From assembly GCF_947623445.1 (NCBI RefSeq), contig NC_135242.1, positions 15,376,001-15,440,000 of the forward strand: DNA of 64,000 nucleotides, given 5' to 3'. A program made the position numbers and the translations under genes. Positions 12,501 to 29,245 of the stretch are shown here, one piece after another. This DNA is from Clavelina lepadiformis. Lineage: Eukaryota; Chordata; Ascidiacea; Aplousobranchia; Clavelinidae. Each line of letters begins with the position of its first letter. The stretch's first letter is position 1. Below the pieces are notes generated by a model that was given only the letters and a program-made list of their open reading frames with translations, was not told the origin of the DNA and did not search any database.

Positions 12501-13987
12501 AGAGTTGTAATTTTTAGTAAAATGTACAATTTCGTACCAAAAGTTAACTTTTTGCTGTCACAATTGTCATGTCACTCGGTTCATTATGGATATTGAGTCA
12601 TTAAAAACATGACTTCCAAATTATTACATCATTCTTAGTGATTACAACCAGGTTCATTATGGCACAACATTTTGACCATAGACAGAACATTTGTGGAAAC
12701 CTTTCGATTGTCTCAATCTATTTTAACTTGACGAGATGAAAATTTTGTTTTTGAGAGGAATCTGTTGCACCAATTTTGGGAGTGAAAAAGTGTAATTTTT
12801 CGGTAAGAAGGATTTTTTCGCAATTTCTATTGTATATTATTGTATTATATAAATTGTTTTAAGAAAAATTTTGGCAAAAAGCTTTTTTTTGGGAAGCTAC
12901 TGCCTTAAAAGGAAGTTTATGCCATTTTACTCTTGTGCTCCAGGTTGTTTATTTCAAATAGCTTCAAATCTATTTTTGTCAAATTGACTATTTCAACGGC
13001 ATCCGTTTACCGAAGTTGCTGAAACACAATACGGCAACTAGCAGATTTTTCGCTGATGGGTTTATGACTCTGAATTTTGACAAGGAGAAGAAAACAATAT
13101 GGTGGCGTAGTGGTTAACGATGGGAATCGTATGCTTGAGGTCTCGGGTTAGATTCTTGCTTATGTTTGACTTCTTTTTTTTTTTGTTCAAATTTATTTTT
13201 GATCTAATTTAGGCATGAGAGGTGAAAGTTTGGTTCAGAGGGTATTAGTTTTAGGTTAATTATACACTTAAAAAAAAACATACGCTATGTCGTTTCTAGT
13301 TTAAAATTAACGTACATTTTAATTTACTGACTAGTGACAACTAGAAAAAAACAAAGCTGCGAAACCGACAAGTTAATTATCAAAGTAACTTTTTTCGAAT
13401 TCAGTGACTAGCAGCCAATGAAATAAACGCTGCCAATGTTTTTTAATGCCACCTGTCAGCCTGTTAATGTGATGTTTAGTTCTAAACTGGTGAAAAATTA
13501 ATACACATACGCAATCTGTGTTCAACCAGGGTGCATTCCAGTGTTTGCAGTCTTTGCTGTACCGGTACTCATTATATACAACAAACTTACCTTCAACAAA
13601 TATCTAATGTACCTTGGCACTGGGTAATCTATCGAACTGACGAACTGGGGTAACCTAATGACTAATCTTTTCTTATTATTACCCATTAGGGAAAGTATGG
13701 CACCTGCACGCAGAAGGTTCATTTAAACGAACGCCGAATATTTTCTTTATTACGCCGATTTAGGTTAAATAAACAAGAAATCGGTTGTCTGAGCACCTTA
13801 ATTCATAAACAAAAAATTGATCATTCAGTGCACACCATCGCACCGAAATTTACGTCTACACGATTTCTCATGAAAACCTACGTACTTTCCAGCCAGGATT
13901 ACATTACAAACGCCAGGCTAGGACAATAACATTAGCATCATTACAAAAATATGCGGTACCTGTCAATATGTCTTTGTAGATGATCAT
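6537..13987 (-). CDS. TPT1: Translationally controlled tumor protein (TCTP)
   Basis: Five coding exons on the - strand, 13,960-13,987, 11,667-11,737, 9,379-9,572, 6,758-6,866 and 6,537-6,653, splice in matching phases to give exactly 172 residues, the normal TCTP length. The protein starts MIIYKDILTGDEMLSD and contains the first TCTP signature (IDDKLIGGNAS), the acidic mobile loop (EEQQECLEEG), the basic helical hairpin (KKVLKKLEEQGETEKAAEF) and the C-terminal block around YLDWEDGTTPYMLFFKH, ending EEKV. TCTP is an abundant cytosolic protein with an Mss4-like core, linked to growth, translation-factor exchange and cell survival. Donors include GTACCG, GTTTGT, GTGAGT and GTAACG; all acceptors are AG. 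Introns are long for such a short protein and hold transposon debris. The identification is secure; the 5' UTR and promoter were not resolved. Confidence 0.96.
8146..8457 (-). pseudogene. Fragment of a multicopy transposon-like gene family in TCTP intron 3
   Basis: A 103-residue open frame contains VVGPEIRKLTLNNAF, SELKVWKIFKTISESFSG, YESIVKRLLKNYKKIECN and SDEYGERFPQ. These match, from memory, the C-terminal half of a long repeated protein family found in many invertebrate genomes (the conserved form is like FVGPDIRKL ... SEEQGERFHQD). A more N-terminal part of the same family occurs at 45.4-46.6 kb. No ends are visible. The open frame starts at an internal methionine and has no promoter, so it is a relic carried in the intron. 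The biochemical function of the family is not known to me. Confidence 0.6.
10122..10915. mobile_element. Inverted-repeat element in TCTP intron 2
   Basis: The left end CAGGGGCGGATCTAGAAA and the right end TTTCTAGATCTGCCACTG are inverted copies over about 18 bases with two mismatches. The end sequence CAGNGGCGGATC is a common DNA-transposon terminus. No 8-bp duplication could be matched and there is no transposase frame in the roughly 794 bp. The short - strand ORF at 10,268-10,459 is not convincing. Confidence 0.5.
13101..13185 (+). repeat. tRNA-like SINE head or tRNA pseudogene
   Basis: GGTGGCGTAGTGGTTAACG resembles a tRNA 5' arm with A box, and about 30 bases on, GGGTTAGATTC resembles a B box (GGTTCGATTC). 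A poly(T) run follows at about 13,172. It cannot form a full tRNA because the acceptor stem and CC-rich 3' half do not pair. A tRNA-derived SINE head is the best reading. It lies in intron 1 of TCTP. Confidence 0.4.
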
Positions 13988-14429
13988 GTTGAATGGCCGA
14001 AAACACACGATTTTATAAAAATTATATACGAAACTCTGGCTGTGGGTTACAAACGCTGAATGGCATCCAACTTTTGGGAACGTTGTGACGCAAAAGGACC
14101 AAATCTTGCTGGTCAAGTAGCAATTATTCATGACAGGGCAAGAATCATAGATATCTTATAAATAAATCTATAACACATTGAGACATAGACAATATTAAAT
14201 TGGGCCTGTAAATATTCAGGTGGAGCTTACAGAACTGCAAGCTAATGGGACACTAAAGGCAAAGTACAACACTGTGGAGTCTACAAAATTAATTTGCTTT
14301 ATTCCTGAAACAATGCCCCATCTCCGTCTACATGCGGCTCGAACCTTGTGTATGTTTGGTAGCTCATTATCTGTGTGAACAGTTGTTTCAGATTCTAGGC
14401 TAGATTAGGTTAGATTGTAGCCCAATCCA

Positions 14430-14760
14430 TTTATTACCTAACTGAGTCATGTTGACTGATACAGTGCTGAGCTTGCAATAATGCGGCCTATGTTCGATAC
14501 CCAGTGGCGCTATTGCTGCAATGATGCCTTTGGAGTTTGGACAATGACAATGCTTGCTCCTGTTCAGTGGACCTGCTGGTGAAAAGTTGTAAATTCGGGC
14601 AATAGAATTTTAAAAAATCAAAAAAAAAAAATCGTAATCAATCGGAAATTTTATTACGACCAAATCGGTAACCTAGGCTTGAGCGGTGAGAAATCATCGC
14701 CGAGTTTAAATCGTGCAAAACCTTTCTTTAGTTCGAAGATAAAGATTATGATTCCATGTC
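14430..14760 (+). repeat. tRNA-derived SINE, copy 1
   Basis: The B-box-like GTTCGATACCCAGTGG is preceded by a degenerate A-box region. Downstream come a body with TTGCTCCTGTT and TAAATTCGGGCAAT, and a tail containing GGTAACCTAGGCTTGAG and GAGAAATCATCG. The same blocks in the same order occur at 60.3-60.66 kb, so this is a dispersed repeat of about 330 bp. It lies just upstream of the 4.39-kb transposon. Confidence 0.7.
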
Positions 14761-15395
14761 ATACTGTACGTCGCCAATACATTTGTTATAGATAGGTTAC
14801 CTTACTGGCTTTAGTGTATTTTACCCCTAATAACAAAGTAATATATTATAAGCCTGTCTTACTGTTTAGGTTTTACTTAAACCGCACTGGATATTTGTAC
14901 CGATACACCCAGATAGCACGTCGCTCGAGGGCCGACGTCGAGCCGCTAGCTTGCTTTTGGCGGCCCACAAACGATATTCGCTGAAGGGCCAACTTCGTTT
15001 TGTCCAGCGGGCCTAGGTCGGGTAGGGAGCAACAAAATCTTTGTCGGACCTCGGTCGGCGAGTTAGCTACAATCTCCTACGAGCCGACTTTGGGCCTACC
15101 AACAATCACTAACACACAGGGTTTTTATGCAGTTCAGCAAAAAGTTTATTTTTTCAAATTTGAAAGTTCCCTTACCAGCAAACACAATATTTTATTATAA
15201 TCACTATCATCATCCGCTATCATCACTTGTAGAAGATGAGTCGAAATTCATGAAATACAATTGTCTGCGCGTGGCTTCATCTTTCCGCTCTTTATCTAAA
15301 ACATTTTTGTAATGAAATATATTGCATAATGTTTGTTTACTATCTACAAAATTAAAAATGCAAAGTAAAACGTTCTGCAATACATGATATGAACA

Positions 15396-17466
15396 TCACA
15401 CACGCATGCCACACAGCTTACCCAATTTGTTCTTCATTCTTTTTAGCCGTCCCCCTTCCTTATCACTAGCATTTTTTAACCATTTCTTGATCTCGCAGAT
15501 ACTCTCTGCTTCCTTAATACCCGATTTCTTGGCAGCATCTAAAGTATAATGACATAAAAACAAAATACTGGAGTAAACATCATCGACAGATAATAGTAAA
15601 TAACTCACAATACGTCTTAAAACAATTAAGAAGCGGTAAGCAACCTAAAAAATCAAAACATGACTAAGGAAAACCATTAACACTCAATTTCGACTTATTC
15701 ACCTATAACAGCTTTTGCGAGTTGTGATGAATGCATTCCGGTTTTATGAGTATGACCCTTTCCCATCCAATTACAATTGGTTGCCAGTTCACAGGTCAAC
15801 AATTTGCTCAACATCATGCTGATAACATCTTTTGCTGTTATGCCACCTATTGTTTCTAGATAGGAAATCTAAAAAAAAATCCTGATAAGAATCATTTGTT
15901 TGGCGGCATTATGTTACTGGTTACATGTCATGCTTTTACATGGAAGCATTATCAAAGTTGAAAAAAATGTCAACGTAGTCCCCCATAGCAATTAGATAAA
16001 AGAGATGAAATACTCAATATTCATAGTATTATTTAATTATCAGTAACTTGCATATTAACCTACATGTTGCACTTACAAAAACACGCGCTTGTGATTTCTC
16101 TGCTAGCAGTGATTCCACCCTATCAAAATCCTCAAATGAATCTATCGGCAAGTTGAAGTGTTCCACCGAAGAAGTGGACGGTATCTGCCCTTCCACAAAT
16201 TGGCGATGAAGAGACTGGAGCATTACACTGTTTTGTTTTACTTGTCCCCAAATTCTTTCAAGTAAGAGAATAGTAGATGGTCTCTCACTGTTCAAATATT
16301 TGCGCAACATCACCAAGGGCTTGTGACACATGATAATTGGTAGCCCACCAAAGAGTTTTACAAAACCACTTTTACTTTACTCCTTTTTACATGCAATTAT
16401 TCCGGGAAAATTTATTTAGTTCTGTACAACTTAAACTTACCGTTCTGTGGGCAATTGATGTGACGCACTTGCCTGTACATCAGTTTCTTGAGAAGTCACA
16501 AAACTGCAAAAAACATGAAGTGTGTATTGTTAGTATTAAATGCGAAATTTAGTGAAATACGCATATTATAATGGTCTGATACGGGCACGACAAATAAAGA
16601 TTGCAGTTAGTACAGTACTGGAAATATTGCATGTCAAATTTGTTTACCTTGCAACTAAAATGGGTGTCGTAAAAGAAGTATTTGCACTACCAAAACAAAG
16701 AAATTGGTAGCATAGCTTATCACTTCTACTTGAAGATAAAATACTTTCATTTTTTTACCTTGAACATTAATGTAAAGATTGGTAACTTTTATTTGTAGCC
16801 CATAGCTTATTTAAAAATTACATATTATTTATAATAACAGCAATATCGAGAATAATGTATACCTTCTTTCCTGGGTGTTAGGCATTTCTGGAACAACAGG
16901 TGGTGGTGTTGAATGTTGTAAAAACAATTTTTTCCTTTTGGGTTTGGATTGGTCTGATTCCCAGTGGTTACTACAGTAAATATGTTCACTAATGTGCAAA
17001 TCACTATTTTAGACAGTCATAACATGTATAATAATAATTAATCAGGTAATTTATCAAGCATTTGCACTTTGTTTATTTCATCATCCAAGGTCAATTCTGT
17101 TTACTTTACCTGGCATCATTGTCATAATTTGAATCTTCAAGTCGAGATGGAGGTCGAATTCTGATAAAAAATATGTATATGTTTTTGTTTCAACAAAATA
17201 TTTGAAAAATGTGCGAGTTTGAAAACTGTATACTTCATTACAAATAAATTATGTAATTTATTTAGTCACATATTTTTAGTTGTCAAATGCTACTCACAGA
17301 AAACCTATCTTCATTGCTTAAATTGCTAAGTGTCCAACCGCATAATTGGTTTTTTATCTGACTTACTTCCTTTTACTTTCAACGTCGGTAGTGTCTAAAT
17401 CTTCTGAGCAGATATGAGTTGCATTTACTGCTTTTTCACACTTTTTTCTAGCACTCTTATAATTAT
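15396..17466 (-). CDS. Spliced DUF4806-type gene inside the 4.39-kb element
   Basis: Seven exons on the - strand join in matching phases without a stop: 17,367-17,466, 17,110-17,160, 16,863-16,970, 16,441-16,503, 16,077-16,368, 15,703-15,868 and 15,396-15,538, about 307 residues. The start of the fifth exon rests on a weak acceptor. The order is a basic start NYKSARKKCEKAV, a low-complexity linker with KPKRKK (possible nuclear signal), a helical stretch (LLLERIWGQVKQNSVMLQSL), then a DUF4806 domain: FNLPIDSFEDFDRVESLL, ISYLETIGGITAKDVISMML, LLTCELATNCNWMGKGHTH, and a lysine-rich C-terminus ending CGMRV. DUF4806 has no known activity but often accompanies transposase-like sequence. The usual N-terminal exon before the NYKxAR motif was not found, so the true start is unresolved. 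Confidence 0.7.
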
Positions 17467-17562
17467 CTGGGAATAATTAAAAAACATGTTTAATTTAACA
17501 CAGGCGATTGATCCATTGAAACAAAGCAAGTAGGCTTTGCTTTACAACAAATTTAAATATAA

Positions 17563-18332
17563 CTAGTCACAGTAGTCACAACCATAATATTCCGTGTGTC
17601 CCTTTGTCTTCTTTACAAAAGCCCGTGCTGGAGTGTCACAAATCACATTTGACAATTTTATTTCATACACTTTTCCATTATCATAGATCACACCAACATC
17701 ATCAATTTCGTGCATTTCTTCAACAAATTTTTCAAGAAAAGCATTAGCATCTTTGGGTTTAGAAGTCCCCACCCAAAGACCAATAACAAAAGGTTCAGCA
17801 TTTTTCTCTTGAGTTGTAAGACCTAATATAGGCCAAAATGATTCAGTACTGCTTTTAAATATCGAAAACCATCGATAAACGGTAAACCATCGGTAAACCA
17901 TCGATGTTGATCTGAAGCACAATCTGATCGCACAGACACAGGTTCTGGTGTATCCGTAGCCTAGATTTGATCCCTTCGGCTATGCCGAAGTGGTGATAAT
18001 GTCCACCAGCAATTTCATTAATGTCATACGTGCGACGAGTGTGAAGAAGTGTACGACTGTCTTTTGGCAAGTAAGGATAATGAGGTCTTAAAAGAGTCAG
18101 TAAAGAGTTTGTATGAGACAAAGGTGTCTGACTTTCAATTACCCAGTGTTTCAGAGTAGTAACAAAATCATTCTCATCATCACTAGGCCCATCACTTTCA
18201 GAATTACTGTCATCATAGTTACTCCAACCCTCATTTTGACTTTGAATTAAATGACCATTCCGAGATTCTACATTACTGTTTACCATATAAGTACGTTGGT
18301 CTGAATTATCATTAACATATTGATTTATAATC
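17563..18332 (-). pseudogene. Transposase-like exon of the 4.39-kb element (frame broken)
   Basis: After an acceptor (TTTCAG) at 18,333 the frame reads an acidic N-terminal region (SESDGPSDDENDF), then PYLPKDSRTLLHTRR and AGGHYHHFGI. It then gives QINIDGLP and, in the next frame, KSSTESFWPILGL, FVIGLWVGTSKPKDANAFLE and ICDTPARAFVKKTKGH, with a closing CDYC. The order DG - WPIL - ICDxPARA - TKGH - CxxC is that of a widespread eukaryotic transposase-like family related to Transposase_21. The two Asp (INID, ICD) are plausible DDE residues (inference). About 28 extra bases at 17,862-17,890, made of CGATGGTTTAC-like repeats, shift the frame between INIDGLP and KSSTES, and a stop follows CDYCD directly. 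The copy cannot make an intact protein as read. Confidence 0.7.
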
Positions 18333-20566
18333 CTGAAACGGAAAACAACCTGCCTTAAGAAAATGACGCAGCAGTAGGCCTAGTCGAAAAACACACGTAC
18401 TAAGCTACGTGACTAAGGCCATTAGCCTATACCAAACTCTTTACGTAGCCTAGCGTGCAGACAGAGATGCACATTAACCAATCAACGAGTCTCGTGCATG
18501 TGTATGTTTCATGATAAGATCTAATCCAACTGCAATTGGTACATATAACATTTGGATTTGTATCAAATCTCTAACCACTTATCAGCAGCAATACTATATA
18601 ATAAACCGAACTATGGTTTAAAATCCACCAGAAAACAATTTTTGCCTGCCTTCATATCTTTTAAATGTTACATCCTCAATCCAAACTAGGCCTATTGTAT
18701 CGTATTGTATCGTAGGCCTATGTAAAAACTGTTAATTATAACCAACTATATCCTATCTCATTGTTCAAACTAGACGGCGACGATCAAACTGGCTGACGAC
18801 GATTAATAGATAGCCTCAAAGCAGAAAAAAACATTAAAATGATATCGATTTGATAACTTAGAAATAAATGTTTATTTAATTGTTAAACAAAAACTCAGAA
18901 TAAACAAAGAAGTATAATACGTATTATATTCAAAATATCTGAATAAAAAAGCCAGGGGTGTTATTACTATAGGAATTACTATAATTATTATAATTGTTAC
19001 TAACATTTAGTGATAAAACCTTTCCGACTGTTACGAACCTCATTAAATAATAACATTTATATTTTAAAAATATTAAATAAAACTAACTTATGTATGTTTA
19101 ATCATTATTTTGTTCTAAACGGTTTTACGGCATCATCTAACATCACTAATGAACCGCCGTCGGCCCGACAAAGATCTTTTGGACAGCGTAAAAACACAGT
19201 GTCTAGCTTGCTACCCATTAGCGGCAGAGGAGCTACAATCGCTATAGCGAGAATAGCTCGTTGTAGTTGTCGGACCGACAACTACGTGCTATCTGGGCAG
19301 GCGCTACTGTAAGTGCTGATATATAATTTACGTTAATTACTTAAAGCGCGTCCTAGTTTTGTTTTTACGCAAAACGGTGGAACGCCTCGAAAAGAGATAT
19401 TGTGTTCTTCGCTTGGTGATAATCAAATGAGCGTTGAGGCATTATTCCGACCCAAAAATATAAAAAAAAGACTTTTTCTTCAAAATTTTAAGAAAGCGTG
19501 TTTGATATTCTTTGCTCCGACCCGAAACGTAAGTTTCAAACATTCCACTGGAAACACCTGGTACCAACAAAACTCAAAATAGTACGAAAGTCCCTCAGCG
19601 ATGTGATAGTAATAATGATCTGGTGTTACATAAAGTGGTTTTGTGCATCACGAATAGGCACCATATACTCCGAACACGCAATCTAAAAAATACTCCCGGG
19701 AGGTTCTACGCCGACTCTGCAAAACTGCATGTGTTTTGAAAGCATCAAAGTATGATGACGCTGAAGAATTGGCAAATTCTGCATAATCGCGCTGCCCATA
19801 TTATCCAAACCTTAAGGTATTACCTTAGGTACCTGCCCATATTCTCTGTCACTGATCAGGCTCTTTACTTTTTCGATTTTGGTCACCGCTTGACTTTTGG
19901 TTTTTCGCTAAAATGAAAGCAAAGTTGAAATCGACACGTTTTATTTGGGCCACGAAAGAAAGAGCTTCATATAACCTTTCACAGAAGACGTTGCAGAAAG
20001 GTTACAATAGCCATGATAGGCTACAACCGTTGGATGAAATGTGCCAATTTCCAAACGAAATTGCACAACTCAAAGTTTTATCCATTCGTATTTCGAATAC
20101 ATTGTCTTTGATAGCAAATGACAATTAACTTTATAACGCTATAAGTACAAGTTTACAACTAAACCAAATTATAGTTAACAAATTAGACCTATGTGTACAG
20201 GGGCAGTTTCGCAGTCAGTCGCAAAATTATATCAATTCAATTTCAGCTTTATAGTATATTGCATTTACAAAGTGAATGGCGGTTAAATGGTACTGAATGC
20301 ATATTAGCCTATGCATTCTGTTGAATGTGCAAAAGCGTCAAAAATGGATAACATCAGATTTTATGCTAATTTTTACGTTAAGAGTGTTCAGAAGGCGGTT
20401 TATTATCGAGCTAAAACGAAAAATGAATCGAAATATTGACTTGGCATGCCAATGTTAAGACTTGAACTTGATGTGATAAACGTCACTGACTTGACTTGTG
20501 TGTCGACCATTAAGAAAGTAAGACCTGTTTTAATTACGGATTCAAGGGTATGCGAAAGTGGCACGG

Positions 20567-21527
20567 AGGGGAGACCGGGGTTAGTTGAAAAAAATTTTAG
20601 GAAAATTTAAACCACCAAAATTCAGAATGATCTTCGAAACCTTTATCTAGTCTGGCATAATGACTACGCTGATCTACAACTTATTACAAAAGACTGACCA
20701 GAAATTGTTACAGGTTTACGCACAAACTTTATTTTTACAGACATCAGTCACATTTTTCAACTAACCCCGAAGCCGGGGTTTGTTGGAAAACCACACGGGG
20801 TTAGTTGGAAAATATATCAATTTGTTATATACAGTATTCAAAAGTGTCTGTTCTTTGAATGTGAATCAATCTATTGTGGATTGTAGCCCGACCAGTCAAC
20901 AAGGAAGACAAATTTCTGCTGACAGCGTTTCGTTGATCCGCGTAGATCCACTTTGAGTTTTGCGTTTATACTTGCGCATACTTTCAATTATAAAGTGTAG
21001 CTATTTATCGATTTGTATCAAATAACAAGTTCCAACTTAACTGTACGAGGCTGTATAAGTAAAAAATATCAATTCCATCAAGCATTAATAAAAGAGATTT
21101 TTACTCATATGATTTTACATATTCCAACTAACCCCATTCAAATTTTTCCAACTAACCCCGTATTCACATGGGAGAGAAAACTTACTTTTTATGTAGCCAC
21201 TAAACCAGGTAATTTAATTGCCTCTGCCTTTTCTGGTACCATGGCACCTACGGTCAGTATAGACTAATGAACTTTCAATTGTCTCTCTAGAGCACTATGT
21301 TACACTATATTTACCAACAAGCTCGAATTTTAGTTCAAAGTGTAAAAAACAGAAAAACGTGTACCACTCTTATGCTTCTGCTTTGAGATCAATAAAATTA
21401 ACATGGCGAATAGATAACATCGTTATCAATCACTAAGGGGCAGTAACGATTTACAAAGATGTTCGGGGAGTACTAAAACTGCGATTTTTCAACTAACCCC
21501 GCTTTCCAACTAACCCCGGTCTCCCCT
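20567..21527. mobile_element. 961-bp inverted-repeat element with iterated AACTAACCCC motifs
   Basis: The left end AGGGGAGACCGGGGTTAGTT and the right end AACTAACCCCGGTCTCCCCT are perfect inverted copies of 20 bases. The unit CAACTAACCCC, on one strand or the other, recurs internally near 20,760, 20,800, 21,125, 21,150 and 21,490. The interior is AT-rich with no credible transposase. No clear target-site duplication was seen. This is a non-autonomous DNA transposon with subterminal motif arrays. Confidence 0.8.
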
Positions 21528-24436
21528 ATGTGCTGTATAGCCACAAGCCATGCTTGGTCTTTCCACATATTCATGATTTTCGGGCAAAGCAGGCTATGTT
21601 TGGCACAAATATACAAGTCGAAGTGGAAAAGATATGTTACGAAGTTTGTTATATTTTTGATGAATTGAAAAACAATGCCGTATATCGAAATACTAGTCTG
21701 ACTTCACCTGCACTGGATTAACCTGTTATGCGTATAGCTTAATGGAATGTCATTTCAGATGCACAAAAGAAATCAATTCCTCGCTGTTTATGGGGAAAAA
21801 TTTTAACAAACACATTCTTCCCGCCTTATAGCATATGAAATCAAAGAAGAAAAGCATATGAAATTACATCTGCCTCTTGCTGCTGTAAATTTTGAAAAGT
21901 TTCTCCATTTAACTATGAAAGGGGTTAAGGTTTATATTATTTCCTTTATTACCACTTTTAAGCGAGGATTTTGTTATGATTGCGCTTAATAGTACATTGT
22001 CTGGTAGAGGATGTGTATAGTAAACATAAGTTTGTATTTTAAATCAAACAATTAAAATGATTTCAGTACAAATTAATCTTTCTTTGAAATACAGGACATC
22101 TGAACCTATGTGTTTGTGTAAAGTAGAAGGACAGCCCAAACATAGAATGAACGCCCGCATAAAATTTTATATAATTCAATTACTTGTGATGGATGCCTTA
22201 ATTACTATTGAAAAGGAAACAAAATCGGGAAGGTCGTTTTTTTGCTAGATGGGGTCGGTCATGTCACGTTTTGATGTAACGCTGCGTAGATGATCGCGCA
22301 TTAGTAGTTAGTCTGGATTGAACTAGAAATATTTTGCTATTAAAACACCAATGCTTAAATAAAAAACATATGCAATCATTGAACTAGCTTATAGGTAAAT
22401 GACCGCATATATATCCCGACTTGTGACTAATGTCATCATACAAAAGTTTACTTATATCGTGAATGACAATGATAACACTTCAAGATAATTTTCAGAGATT
22501 GGTTTAGTTGAGGCAATATTATTGAAATTGCAAAAATTGCACTACTGTATTAGGAAACTCAGTCCGATGTAGATATTAAGAAATCTTTTGCTGGAATAGT
22601 AACTCCGCTAACTTAACTGTTGTATGTATCTTAAACCCTATTTATACATAGGCCTACCGCATACTTCATATTGACTATAATCATTATCATTTGTGGAATG
22701 TGTTTATAGAATGATGCTTTATGTACTACAGGACTACATTTGTACCTTGATATAAATGTTAGTCCTCGTGATGAGTTTTCCTTGTCTTCAAATGCATAAA
22801 AGGCAAACGCTGCCAAAATATGTTGCCTTTTTTCATCCAAAACCGGCTTACATTTCCTGCTTTTACTCTACAGTCTACATGATTGTGTTCTTTAAATTTT
22901 CTGTAATAATATTAATTTGGAAATTGATACATTCATATAGTCGCTTTAAATACGAAACATTACATGACAAAGGTAATTGGGCAAATTCCAGAGACTATTA
23001 CCAGTAATAGGACACCAAACAATAACGGAGAATACTTCGAGGTGGTGCCACAGACAAGAACAAAGGCCAAGACAATGCAATATACGGCGCGTGTGTCGAT
23101 AAGCAACATTTACACGGGTAACCTGAAGAATCATCGTTGTAGCAACATGTGTAAGCACGTAGTTGACTTATAAACATGGTGTTTTACATAATTTTACTAA
23201 GCCTTGCAATTCATGGTTAGCACAGAACGGGTAATTTAGCTAAGACTCAGACCGGAAAGAAAACACCTGGGCCGAGAGAAAGTTTTAAGCTTGAGTGCAG
23301 AAGCAGATTTCTTGTTTTCAAGTCACTAGTTTCGACTGACATGTTTAGTTTTGTACAAAATAAAGTGTAGCCTCAAGCAGGTGCATATATGACTTTGAAA
23401 CATTTATTGCAATTTTTTGGAGGTTTATAGTAGAAAAGATCTTCGGTTAAACTAGTCTCCGATGTATTATATAGTTAAAAGAAAATAAACTTAAACCAAG
23501 GACGTTTAGTTTGGGTAAACGGAGACTTTCATCATCGCTTTTATGCAAAAACAGGAGCTAATTATACGTGCTCATTGATCATAGAAGTATAAAATATAAA
23601 AGCGACCTTAAGCCACACTTTGTATAACGGTAAGCAAAATCGTTAAATATATATGAAATCAACATTTCCAATACTAAAGAGTTGCCAAATTAAGAAAATT
23701 TCTGTTGCAATCGGTTGGTTGATTATAGTTGTATCATGTGAAGATATACTGTAATGGCAACTTTTAACTAAAAGAAAAATTATCTATTTCTCTGTCCACT
23801 AAATGATATGAAGAGGTAATCTTATTCAAGTTTAAATACCACTTGTTGATTAGATATGCAAATACAAGATGACAGTAAACACCAAATTTATTGCCATGAT
23901 ATTTAAAGAACTTGTATAAAGATCCATTTGCCTGCATCTGCAAAGGTGTTATTGTCCGATAAATATAGATTCAAAGTGTTGAGAAAAGTAACTCTTCCTT
24001 TCCAAGTATTTTTAACACATGTAAACACCAAATGGCAAAATGCATGAATATAGTTTCTTAATGCTTTTTGTTACTGATAATAAAATGTCACGTATGGTAA
24101 CATGCAGACAGTATATCAATAATGATACAACCGGAATAATAAGTTAAGAGCCTTCCAGAGATTTTCTGTTGAAAACATGGAAATTATACTCTGCGGTAAT
24201 TTTCAAACAAAACGAAAAGATTGCAGAATGCAAGTTCAGCATATTGCGAATTTGTTTGAACGTTTTTCATTATACAATTTTGTATTGTAATTAAACAGTA
24301 ATGTTTTACTTGCTTCTTTATACTTAGTATTATCCAGTATAGTATGGAAAACAAATCAGCAGTAAGTTCCGGCGTGTTGCAAAGTTATGCTTAACAGAAG
24401 TCCGGTAGTTACAATGGAAGCTTAAATATAAACGAA
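21528..24436. other. Intergenic, upstream of Barx; nothing identified
   Basis: AT-rich sequence without a credible coding exon, RNA gene or element end. It contains the Barx 5' flank; no TATA box or start site could be placed with confidence. Short open frames here lack domain content or splice context. Confidence 0.5.

Positions 24437-29245
<4,809 letters not shown>

Larger units (their letters stand above)
14908..19297. mobile_element. 4.39-kb DNA transposon with long imperfect inverted ends
   Basis: The ends are CCCAGATAGCACGT at 14,908 and its inverse ACGTGCTATCTGGG ending at 19,297. The subterminal 150-190 bp on both sides are GC-richer than the surroundings and full of GTCGG/CCGAC motifs; ATCTTTGTCGG with its inverse shows that the similarity extends well inward. 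A possible 2-bp duplication (CA) flanks it, but no longer one. Inside, on the - strand, lie a transposase-like frame and a spliced DUF4806-type gene. The superfamily is not certain. The transposase layout is reminiscent of the Transposase_21/CMC group, but the ends do not begin CACT. Confidence 0.75.

Noticed and set aside
13101-13165. Functional tRNA gene
   Set aside because: The acceptor stem does not pair and the B box is altered; a SINE head fits better.
22946-23158. - strand frame with YRHTRRILHCLGLC, weakly like a LINE RT tail
   Set aside because: The resemblance is one short segment with no neighbouring RT motif.
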